NCBI RefSeq assembly: GCF_030546645.1
Contig: NZ_JAUOTO010000003.1
Coordinates: forward strand, 124,001 to 188,000
DNA: 64,000 bases
Direction: 5' to 3'
Source of the DNA: Flavitalea plasmicola
GTDB taxonomy: Bacteria; Bacteroidota; Bacteroidia; Chitinophagales; Chitinophagaceae
Within the stretch, counting starts at the first letter, position 1; each line of letters begins with the position of its first letter. A program made the position numbers and the translations under genes. The notes beneath the pieces were generated by a model. That model ran no database searches and was not told the origin of the DNA. It saw nothing but the letters and a program-made list of their open reading frames with translations. Shown piece after piece: positions 50,320-58,621 of the stretch.

Positions 50320-53300
50320 ATGGTATTTACCGCTTTTTGCAAAGCCGGCCTGTTCAGCCTGCCTGCAAAGCCCAAAACTATGCTGGTTATGAAATTAACC
50401 ACGATACTTATACTGGTTGGTTGTCTGCAGGTGTCCGCCGCAGGCTTTGCGCAGAAGGTCTCTATTACAACAAGGAATACACCCCTCAGGAAAGTCTTTT
50501 CGGAAATAAAAAGGCAAACAGGCTACCTGTTCTTCTATAATTCCGGGCTCCTGGAAAAGTCTCACAATGTCACGGTCTCTGCCAATGATGAGGAGCTGAA
50601 GGCCGTATTGGACGAATGTTTCAGGGATCAACCACTGACTTACGCCATTGTCAACAGGACTATTGTCGTCAGCGCCAGACCCCTGGTGGAAATGCCGCCA
50701 GCCATACAGCCAGATACGACCCCGACGCTGATACGTGTCAACGGAAAGGTCACCGAAGCACAGAACAATACGCCTCTGGCGGGCGCCAACATCACCGTGA
50801 GGGGCTCGGACATGGGGACGCCCTCCGGCTCCGACGGTTCCTTCACTATTCTGGTAAAGCCCGGCGCCGTGCTGGTCATCAGCTACGTGGGCTTTCAAAA
50901 CCGTGAGATCCGGGTAAGGGACAACAGCTTCATTGCCGTCAAATTGTCCCTTAATGCCAATAAGGATCCCCTTGCCAATATGGTCGTGACAGGTTACCAG
51001 GTCATCAACAAGGAAAGCTTCACCGGCAATACCACCGTCATATCCGGCGAAGACCTGAAGAAGGTCAACCCACAGAATTTCCTTCAAAGTATACAGGTCT
51101 TTGATCCCTCCTTTGCCATCGTGCAAAATAACCTGGCAGGCAGCAATCCCAACATTCTGCCCCAGATCAATGTGCGCGGCTCCACAGCCCTCCCCAGCGG
51201 CAACGGCGACGTGCTCAGCAGGACCAGCCTGAACAGCAATGTCAACCTACCTACCTTTATCATGGATGGCTTCGAGGTGTCCCTGGAAAAAGTATATGAC
51301 CTGGATGTCAACCGCATTCAGTCTGTCACACTGCTGAAAGATGCTGCCGCCACCGCCATCTATGGTTCACGCGCTGCCAACGGCGTGCTGGTCATCACCA
51401 CTAAAGCGCCCAAAGAAGGCAAGCTGCAGATGTTCTACAACTACGAGCTCAATGTTACGGGCCCGGACCTTTCAGGCTATCATGTGCTGGATGCACGGCA
51501 AAAGCTGGATTATGAAATGCTGGCTGGCCTCTACAAACCCGTAGCCGGCATCACCCAGGACGATCAGGATGTTCGCTATTATGCCAAGGACAGAAATGTG
51601 GTCAGCGGTGTCAACACCTACTGGCTGTCTCAGCCTTTACGCACCACTTTCGGGCACAAGCACACCCTCTACCTGGAAGGGGGCTCTAGCTCCGTCCGTT
51701 ATGGCCTCGACCTTCGTTACCAGACCTCTCCTGGTGTGATGAAAGGATCCACCCGTGACAGGTATACGCTGGGAATGGATCTTGCTTACAACCCCAACAG
51801 GGTCTTTTTATTTAAGAACGTGCTCACCGTCAACCAGGTCAATTCCAGCGAGTCCCCATACGGCGGTTTCTCCACCTACGCGACGATGAACCCTTATTAT
51901 CCAAAGACGGATTCTGCCGGTCGGGTCATACAGGAGCTGGATTCCTGGATCATCGATACACATGGTTATGGAACGTCGCAGTATGTGACGGATGTCGTTC
52001 TCAACCCGTTGTACGACGCCTCCCTTCATAGCTTTAATAAATCCTCTTACCTGGAACTGATCGATGCGTTTTCGGGAGAGTGGAATATCTCCAAAGGCCT
52101 GCGCTTACGTTCACTGATCAGCTATACCAAAAAGAAATCTTCCCAGGACGTTTTCGAATCTCCCCTCAGTAACAAATATTTTTTCTACCCCACCTATCTC
52201 TTGTCGCAAAGAGGCGCCTATGCTTATCAGTCCATTGATGAGAATACGTTTGACGGCAGCGTAACGCTGAACTATAACCAGCAGTTGGGTGACCACTATG
52301 TCAACTTGATGATGGGATCCAATATCCGCACCTATACCTCGGACCTCAAAGGCTTCGGCGCCATTGGATTTACAAACGATAGATTTACGAACATCGGATT
52401 CGCCAATAGCTATCCACTGACCGGTTCACCCGGCGGCAATTTTAACAGAGAAAGATTGTTCGGAACGTTGCTGGGGCTCAACTATTCGTGGAAGAATAAG
52501 GTCTTGATGGACGTTAACCTGCGAGCTGACGGCTCTTCTAAATTCGGGTCTGACAACAAGGTGGCTCCCTTCTGGGCGGTCGGCTTGGGCTGGAACGCTC
52601 ATAAAGAATATTTCTTCGCCCATAACTTCCCTGCCATCAGCCAGCTTCGTTTTAGGGTCAGCACAGGTATGACAGGCTCCGTATCCTTTCCGCCCTACCT
52701 GTCCAAAACGACCTACAGCTATTATTCCAGTTACTGGTACAGCACCGGTGTAGGTGCTTCGGTCAACAACTATGGCAACGATGCTCTCAAATGGCAACGC
52801 ACCCGGGAAAGCGACATCGGTATGGACCTGGGATTGTTCAACGACAAACTGTTGTTCTCCCCACGCTATTACTACAAGATCACCAATGGCCTGCTGGCGG
52901 ATATCAACCTTCCGCCGTCTACAGGCTTTGACTCCTATAAAGCCAACCTGGGCGACATGGCTAACCGTGGTTTTGAGCTGAATGTAAAATATACCATCGT
53001 TCAGAATAAGACCTGGACGGTCAACGTATTTACCAACCTCGTGCACAATGCCAATAAGATCCTAAAGATCTCCGATGCTCTCAAGGCATACAACAATAAG
53101 GTAGATCAGGCCCAGCAGACCGACAGCCTCAAAGCATCGCCGCTGTTGCGTTACAACGAAGGCCAGTCGGTGAATACCATCTACGCCGTACGCTCCCTGG
53201 GCATCGATCCCGAGAATGGTAAGGAGATCTTTATAAAGAAGGACGGCACCCATACCTACACCTGGGATGTGCGTGACATCGCACCGGTAGCAGACCCCAC

Positions 53301-53751
53301 TCCAAAGGTCACCGGCAGCTTCGGGACCTCCATCGGCTATAAGCGATTCCTGTTCAATGCCAATTTCTTTACCATGCTGGGCGGAAAGGATTATAATCAA
53401 ACGCTGATCGACAGGGTGGAGAACGCCGACCCGCGTTACAATGTGGACAGCCGTGTGCTGGCAGACAGATGGAAGAAGGCAGGAGATAAGGCGCTCTTCA
53501 AGAACATCTCGGACCTGAATACGTCCGAGCTCTCCGATCGTTTTATTCAGAAAGACAACGAGCTAACCTTGCAATCCGTCTACCTGAGCTACGACCTGGT
53601 CCCGGCCTCCACCGCACGGCTGGGTATGAGGACCTGCCGGCTGGCATTCACTATGAACGATGTGTTCCATTGGAGCACCATGAAAATTGAACGGGGTATT
53701 GACTATCCGTACGCCCGCAGCTTTACTTTTTCTGTACAAACAAGCTTTTAA
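50320..53751 (+). CDS. STN-type SusC/FecA-like TonB-dependent transducer
   Basis: 1143 residues from the ATG at 50320; a TTG at 50278 is possible but adds 14 residues before the leader. The signal peptide (C-L-Q-V-S-A-A-G-F-A-Q) is followed by an STN domain (about residues 45-120, T-P-L-R-K-V-F-S-E-I-K-R-Q-T-G-Y). The carboxypeptidase-regulatory-like domain and plug (A-A-A-T-A-I-Y-G-S-R-A-A-N-G-V-L-V-I-T-T-K) come next. The barrel ends in V-Q-T-S-F. The STN domain signals to the FecR protein encoded upstream when substrate is bound. Its SusD partner gene begins 10 nt downstream. Confidence 0.95.
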   Translation: MVFTAFCKAGLFSLPAKPKTMLVMKLTTILILVGCLQVSAAGFAQKVSITTRNTPLRKVFSEIKRQTGYLFFYNSGLLEKSHNVTVSANDEELKAVLDECFRDQPLTYAIVNRTIVVSARPLVEMPPAIQPDTTPTLIRVNGKVTEAQNNTPLAGANITVRGSDMGTPSGSDGSFTILVKPGAVLVISYVGFQNREIRVRDNSFIAVKLSLNANKDPLANMVVTGYQVINKESFTGNTTVISGEDLKKVNPQNFLQSIQVFDPSFAIVQNNLAGSNPNILPQINVRGSTALPSGNGDVLSRTSLNSNVNLPTFIMDGFEVSLEKVYDLDVNRIQSVTLLKDAAATAIYGSRAANGVLVITTKAPKEGKLQMFYNYELNVTGPDLSGYHVLDARQKLDYEMLAGLYKPVAGITQDDQDVRYYAKDRNVVSGVNTYWLSQPLRTTFGHKHTLYLEGGSSSVRYGLDLRYQTSPGVMKGSTRDRYTLGMDLAYNPNRVFLFKNVLTVNQVNSSESPYGGFSTYATMNPYYPKTDSAGRVIQELDSWIIDTHGYGTSQYVTDVVLNPLYDASLHSFNKSSYLELIDAFSGEWNISKGLRLRSLISYTKKKSSQDVFESPLSNKYFFYPTYLLSQRGAYAYQSIDENTFDGSVTLNYNQQLGDHYVNLMMGSNIRTYTSDLKGFGAIGFTNDRFTNIGFANSYPLTGSPGGNFNRERLFGTLLGLNYSWKNKVLMDVNLRADGSSKFGSDNKVAPFWAVGLGWNAHKEYFFAHNFPAISQLRFRVSTGMTGSVSFPPYLSKTTYSYYSSYWYSTGVGASVNNYGNDALKWQRTRESDIGMDLGLFNDKLLFSPRYYYKITNGLLADINLPPSTGFDSYKANLGDMANRGFELNVKYTIVQNKTWTVNVFTNLVHNANKILKISDALKAYNNKVDQAQQTDSLKASPLLRYNEGQSVNTIYAVRSLGIDPENGKEIFIKKDGTHTYTWDVRDIAPVADPTPKVTGSFGTSIGYKRFLFNANFFTMLGGKDYNQTLIDRVENADPRYNVDSRVLADRWKKAGDKALFKNISDLNTSELSDRFIQKDNELTLQSVYLSYDLVPASTARLGMRTCRLAFTMNDVFHWSTMKIERGIDYPYARSFTFSVQTSF

Positions 53752-53761
53752 ACGTAGTAAT

Positions 53762-55231
53762 ATGAAGATATTTATTTGGACCCTTCTGCTTGCCGTCATG
53801 TTCTCCTCCTGCAAAAAATGGCTGGACGTGAAGCCCGAGTCCCAGATAGAAAAGGATGAATTATTCCAGACTGAATCGGGTTTCCAGGAGGCGCTGAACG
53901 GCGTATACACCAACTGTACCGATGCGAATTCCTATGGCTATCAGCTGACCTTCGCCATGCAGGACGTAATGGCCCAGAACTATACCATACCTCCCAAAGA
54001 TTATTTGAAATATCTGCAACTTTCGATCTTTAATTACCTGGATCCGCACGTAGTGGAAATAAAGGACATTGCCTGGAGCAAACTGTACAATGCCATCGTG
54101 AATTGCAACCTGATCCTGCAGAACGTCGAGACGCACAAGACCTTGCTCAGCAACATCAATTATGGCTTGATCAAGGGAGAAGCATTGGCCCTGAGGGCTT
54201 ACATCCATTTCGACCTGCTCCGGCTGTTCGCGCCTTCCTATGCTTCTGGAGCGACGGCAAAAGCGATCCCCTATGTCAAAGACTTCTCCAATACGGTCAC
54301 ACCCACTTCCACCGTCACGGAGGTGCTGAATGCAGCCATTGCGGATCTCAACGCAGCGAAGGATATCCTTAAGTCCGTAGACCCCATCCTTTCACCCGGC
54401 TACATCGTCGGTTACCCGGCTGCTAATGACGTCACATCTACCGAAGAGTCGCTGTCATCCCTCTTCTGGCAGAACAGGCGGCACCGGATCAATTACTACG
54501 CCGTGTGCGGAGAACTGGCCAGGGTCTATCTGTACATGGATAAAAAACAGGAAGCGCTGACCAATGCGCTGGAGGTCATCAACTCACGGAAATTTCCCTG
54601 GACAAAGGTCCCGGATTTCATCTCTGCCAATCCCCAGACTATCGACCGTATCCTCTATAAGGAACTTGTCTTTGCCTGGTACGATCCTTATAGGAAGGAC
54701 GACCTGGTCTACCTGTTCGGCTCCGGCCTGTCCAGCCTTTACATCGAGAAGAATGCAGGCAATACATTATACGAAACGGGCGGTGTAGGAGGGGAGGATC
54801 TCCGCTTCAAGCAGTGGTTGAAGCCAGTGTCTGATGTATCGGGTGATCGGTACGAGCTGCAGAAATATGTCCGCGACAAGGATGCCAATCTACACTACCT
54901 GATGGCGCCTGCCCTTAGGCTGAGCGAACTTTACTATATAGCCTCCGAGTGTACTTACGACATGGACCCTGCAAAAGCCACGGCATACGTGGACTCCGTA
55001 CGGTACCACCGGGGCATCAATGCGCCGTTGGCAGTCTCGGATAAGACGTCTTTTCTGAACGAGCTGGTAAAAGAGGCCCGCAAGGAGTTCTATGGAGAAG
55101 GTCAGATCTTTTATATGTACAAGCGGCTGAACATGAACCTGGTCGGACTCACCGGGATCAGCTACCCAACCTCCGATAAGATCTTCGTTCTGCCCTTGCC
55201 TAACACAGAGATCGATTATGGTCACCGATAA
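53762..55231 (+). CDS. SusD/RagB-family lipoprotein
   Basis: 489 residues from the ATG at 53762; the open frame upstream overlaps SusC and is discarded. The lipobox V-M-F-S-S-C gives a lipidated Cys17. Hallmarks are F-Q-T-E-S-G-F-Q-E-A-L-N-G-V-Y, A-L-A-L-R-A-Y-I-H-F-D-L-L-R-L-F and the C-terminal E-A-R-K-E-F-Y-G-E-G-Q-I-F-Y-M-Y-K-R. It is the lid of the STN-SusC transporter. This SusD type, followed by DUF4843 and PKD-like genes, is a recurring Bacteroidota cassette. The substrate is unknown. Confidence 0.94.
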   Translation: MKIFIWTLLLAVMFSSCKKWLDVKPESQIEKDELFQTESGFQEALNGVYTNCTDANSYGYQLTFAMQDVMAQNYTIPPKDYLKYLQLSIFNYLDPHVVEIKDIAWSKLYNAIVNCNLILQNVETHKTLLSNINYGLIKGEALALRAYIHFDLLRLFAPSYASGATAKAIPYVKDFSNTVTPTSTVTEVLNAAIADLNAAKDILKSVDPILSPGYIVGYPAANDVTSTEESLSSLFWQNRRHRINYYAVCGELARVYLYMDKKQEALTNALEVINSRKFPWTKVPDFISANPQTIDRILYKELVFAWYDPYRKDDLVYLFGSGLSSLYIEKNAGNTLYETGGVGGEDLRFKQWLKPVSDVSGDRYELQKYVRDKDANLHYLMAPALRLSELYYIASECTYDMDPAKATAYVDSVRYHRGINAPLAVSDKTSFLNELVKEARKEFYGEGQIFYMYKRLNMNLVGLTGISYPTSDKIFVLPLPNTEIDYGHR

Positions 55232-55235
55232 TCAA

Positions 55236-56054
55236 ATGAACATGAAAAAAATATTCCTTATAACAGGCATTTTTGTCATCCTCCTGGCATCCTGCCGCAA
55301 GGCGGCCTACATGCCCTATCATTCTTCCGATAATATCTATTTCGATTTTGACCCTGCTACCAGCGATAGGGACAGCATCGTTTACACTTTCGCCTATACG
55401 CCGGGAAAGGAGCTGGACACCGTCTGGCTTCCCGTTCGCATCTCCGGCAACAGGATCGACAGTCCCCGCACCTATAAAGTCGCGGTGACCGACAGCGGTA
55501 CAACGGCCAAACCAGGGGTCCACTATGCCGCCTTGCAGCCGCAATATGCCATGCCGGCACATGAAGGCTACAGCGTCTTCCCCGTCGTGATCTACAATAC
55601 CGATACATTGCTTACCACACGATCGGTAGCACTCAACCTTCATCTGGCGCCCACCGGCAGCCTGGGCACGGCCTTCTCCTCGCTTATTAAGGCGCGTATC
55701 ATTATTTCCAATAAGCTGGAAAAGCCCTACTGGTGGAACATGTGGCTCGGGGGCTATTATTCGCAGGTCAAGCATGAATTATTCCTTATTTCCGTCGGCG
55801 TGCTGGACCTGTCTACAGATGGACTGGATGCACCAAAGAACCTGTACTACGTAGGGAAGCTGAACAGCTTCCTGGCCAACCCCTTCACATGGATCAATAA
55901 CAACCCCGATAAGCATTACGTGCTGGAGCTCCGGCCGGACGGGAACTATGACTTCTATAATGAGAATACGCCTAACCACCGCATCCTGTACAAGAAAGAT
56001 CCATCAGCCGGCAAATTCTTTTTTATCGACGAAAATGGTGCCAACGTCATTTGA
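55236..56054 (+). CDS. DUF4843 lipoprotein
   Basis: 272 residues from the ATG at 55236 (an ATG two codons later is equally possible). The lipobox L-L-A-S-C predicts an outer-membrane lipoprotein. The pattern N-I-Y-F-D-F...D-S-I-V-Y-T-F-A-Y-T-P-G...T-V-W-L-P-V-R-I-S-G is typical of DUF4843. The C-terminal half (W-W-N-M-W-L-G-G-Y-Y-S-Q) is the usual extension. The role is unknown; it may be an accessory surface subunit of the SusCD complex. It starts 4 nt after SusD. Confidence 0.85.
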   Translation: MNMKKIFLITGIFVILLASCRKAAYMPYHSSDNIYFDFDPATSDRDSIVYTFAYTPGKELDTVWLPVRISGNRIDSPRTYKVAVTDSGTTAKPGVHYAALQPQYAMPAHEGYSVFPVVIYNTDTLLTTRSVALNLHLAPTGSLGTAFSSLIKARIIISNKLEKPYWWNMWLGGYYSQVKHELFLISVGVLDLSTDGLDAPKNLYYVGKLNSFLANPFTWINNNPDKHYVLELRPDGNYDFYNENTPNHRILYKKDPSAGKFFFIDENGANVI

Positions 56055-56073
56055 CCTGTAAAAACATACTGCA

Positions 56074-57495
56074 ATGAAAAAACATCTTATATATATACTG
56101 GCGGTCTGGGGATTATTTGCCGCCTCCTGCTACAAGGACAAAGGTAACTATAGCTATCATATACCTCCCGCACCGGTGTTGAAGAACTTTGACACAGTGT
56201 ACAGCGCCATAGTAGGGGATAGCCTCATCATTGCGCCGACAGTGACCATCGACGGCCCTGATCACAAGCTGGGATTCGAGTGGAAGATCGCCGTTCCCGA
56301 GGAGATGAGAGAGCTGGAATTTCATGGGCCCGCGATTCGCACCGTGTTTGGCCTGAAGCCCTCCCGCTATTTCGGACGTCTGACCATCATCGACAGCTCC
56401 AACGGTATGAAATATTTCTATGATTTCGCCGTCGACGGCAAGACCGTGTTCGCCACCGGTACCACCGTCCTGAGCAATGAATCGGGTAAATCGCAGATAT
56501 CCTTTATATCGCCGGATGGTACGGTATTGCCCCGTCTCTACAGCGCCATCAATAATGGCGAAGAGCTGCCCGGGACGCCCCAGCAGGTGGTGGCCATGCT
56601 CAACCAGTACATCGTACCTACGGTCATCAATAGCTACTGGTTCTTCTTCGGAGACGGCACGGACAGGGGTATCCAGATAGATGCCAACACCTTCAAAAAG
56701 ATAAAGACACTGCGTAGCAACTTTTTTGACCCTCCCACAGTGCCCGTGGCAGGCACCTTCTTTAACAGCCCAAATGGTGTCCTGGAAGGCGTCATCAACG
56801 GGAAATTATATGTGGGTGCAACACAGACCTGGTCCGGAAGCCCCGTCTACGGCATGTTCGGCCAGGCCGCAGACGGCGACTATACCATGTTTAAGGAAGC
56901 CATCTTCAACACCGTCATGCCTTATTTCGTAGGGTATGACATTAATCGCAGGCAATTCCTCTCCTTCACTAATTTCGGCAGTCCCGCTTACGCAGGCAAT
57001 GATTACCCGGTGACGGATACGACGGCATTCGATCCCAGGAATACCCGCCTGGACCTTTGGCACCTGGAGCAGATCAACAACAACAACTGCTACGCGTTTG
57101 GGAAGGCTGCCAACGACTCGATATACCGGCTGAAGTTCGGGGTCAATTTTATCGGTGTCACCCAGTTCGCGCCCATGGAGAAAAAGCCCTTCCCCCGGCA
57201 GGATCTGGTCAGCGTAAACGCAAAATGGACCTCCTCGCCGACAGAGATCTTTTATTTCACATCCGGCTCGCATATCTACAGGTACAATCCGCTGAATGAG
57301 GAAGTAAAGGTGCTGATCACAGATTTCGGCGGCAAGGATGTCTCGATGATAAAAGCCATCGAAGGCGGCAATACCCTGATTGCAGGCGTAGACGGTGCCC
57401 TGTATATGCTGGATGTCAGCACAGGGAAGTTCGGAGATATAAAAAAGAAGATCGACGGAATACCCGGTACACCGGTGGATGCAGTGGTCAAATAA
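56074..57495 (+). CDS. PKD-like family lipoprotein
   Basis: 473 residues. The lipobox F-A-A-S-C gives a lipidated Cys19. The N-terminal module (N-Y-S-Y-H-I-P-P-A-P-V-L, then D-S-L-I-I-A-P-T-V) matches the Bacteroidota 'PKD-like family' that follows DUF4843 genes. The remainder resembles a beta-propeller-like surface protein. It probably binds substrate next to SusCD. No enzymatic motif is seen. Confidence 0.82.
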   Translation: MKKHLIYILAVWGLFAASCYKDKGNYSYHIPPAPVLKNFDTVYSAIVGDSLIIAPTVTIDGPDHKLGFEWKIAVPEEMRELEFHGPAIRTVFGLKPSRYFGRLTIIDSSNGMKYFYDFAVDGKTVFATGTTVLSNESGKSQISFISPDGTVLPRLYSAINNGEELPGTPQQVVAMLNQYIVPTVINSYWFFFGDGTDRGIQIDANTFKKIKTLRSNFFDPPTVPVAGTFFNSPNGVLEGVINGKLYVGATQTWSGSPVYGMFGQAADGDYTMFKEAIFNTVMPYFVGYDINRRQFLSFTNFGSPAYAGNDYPVTDTTAFDPRNTRLDLWHLEQINNNNCYAFGKAANDSIYRLKFGVNFIGVTQFAPMEKKPFPRQDLVSVNAKWTSSPTEIFYFTSGSHIYRYNPLNEEVKVLITDFGGKDVSMIKAIEGGNTLIAGVDGALYMLDVSTGKFGDIKKKIDGIPGTPVDAVVK

Positions 57496-57519
57496 TCAAT
57501 AACAAAGTAAATCATCAAT

Positions 57520-58611
57520 ATGAAAAAGTCCCTCTTTATCTTATTTGTACTCTTATCGGCAGCAAGCTTTGCCCGCGCAGACCGTGGCTTTATCGTCACC
57601 GGACAGCTCACAAATTTCAAGGACAGCATCCTCTACATGAACTATGGATCTTTTGCCGGCTCGAGGACGGACACCGTCAAAGTCATCAATGGCCAGTTCG
57701 TATTTAAAGGCTCCGTGTCCGAACCCGTGCCGGCCATGATCTTTACACCTACATTCCGGGTCAAGATCGACCTGTATGTAGACAATACGACCATTAACAT
57801 CACTGGCAACGCAGATTCCATGTCCTCTGTAAAAGTAATGGGCAACGCGGCCGTGGATGAGTTCGAAGCATTCAACCAGGCCGTGCAGGCCAACAGGCAG
57901 GCCACCATCGCCCTGTTCAACGAAGCCTATAACAAGAAGATAGCAGGTGATACGGCCGCCGCCGCAAAAATACAGGCGCAGGCAGACAAACAGTACGCCT
58001 ACGAACACGAGATCCGTCTGAACTTTATAAAGACGCACCCCGCCAGCTATATCAGCGCGCGGGAGCTCCTGCAGATGACAAACAACGAGTCCCTGGCCGA
58101 AAGCCGGAAACTCTACGCCGCGCTGGACTCGAAGGTGCAGCAGTCCGCACAGGGTAGGGAAGTAGCCGACCGCATAGCTCTGCTCAGCAAGATCGAAACA
58201 GGCCGCCAGGCGCTGCCCTTTACACAAAGCAGCGTGGATGGCAAAACCGTCACCCTCGCCGACTTCCGCGGAAAATATGTGCTTCTGGAATTCTGGGCCA
58301 GCTGGTGCGGACCTTGCAGGGCGGAGAACCCCAATCTCCGCAAACAATATCAGCTGTATAAGGACAAAGGCCTTGAGATCGTCGGCGTATCACTCGACCA
58401 TGACAAGGGTGCCTGGGTAAAGGCCATCGAAAAGGACCAGCTGCCCTGGGTGCATGTATCGGATCTGCAGGGTTGGAAGAACGCCGTATCCACTTCTTAT
58501 GGCATTATGGGTGTACCCGCGAATTTCCTGATCGACCCACAGGGAAAGATCGTGGCACAGAATTTAAGGGGCGAAGCGCTTAATAAAAAGCTGGAAGAAA
58601 TATTGCATTGA
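57520..58611 (+). CDS. exported DUF4369-TlpA thiol-disulfide protein
   Basis: 363 residues with a signal peptide (about 1-20, A-S-F-A-R-A). Residues about 25-130 are a DUF4369 beta domain (F-I-V-T-G-Q-L-T-N-F-K-D-S-I). A helical linker leads to the TlpA/AhpC-type thioredoxin domain (about 225-360) with W-C-G-P-C, Cys263 and Cys266. The partner cis-proline motif G-V-P-A-N-F is also present. It probably acts in the periplasm as a thiol oxidoreductase, and it closes the sigma-FecR-SusCD operon. Such genes are common at the ends of Bacteroidota SusCD cassettes. Confidence 0.92.
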   Translation: MKKSLFILFVLLSAASFARADRGFIVTGQLTNFKDSILYMNYGSFAGSRTDTVKVINGQFVFKGSVSEPVPAMIFTPTFRVKIDLYVDNTTINITGNADSMSSVKVMGNAAVDEFEAFNQAVQANRQATIALFNEAYNKKIAGDTAAAAKIQAQADKQYAYEHEIRLNFIKTHPASYISARELLQMTNNESLAESRKLYAALDSKVQQSAQGREVADRIALLSKIETGRQALPFTQSSVDGKTVTLADFRGKYVLLEFWASWCGPCRAENPNLRKQYQLYKDKGLEIVGVSLDHDKGAWVKAIEKDQLPWVHVSDLQGWKNAVSTSYGIMGVPANFLIDPQGKIVAQNLRGEALNKKLEEILH

Positions 58612-58621
58612 TGCTTCCTGG

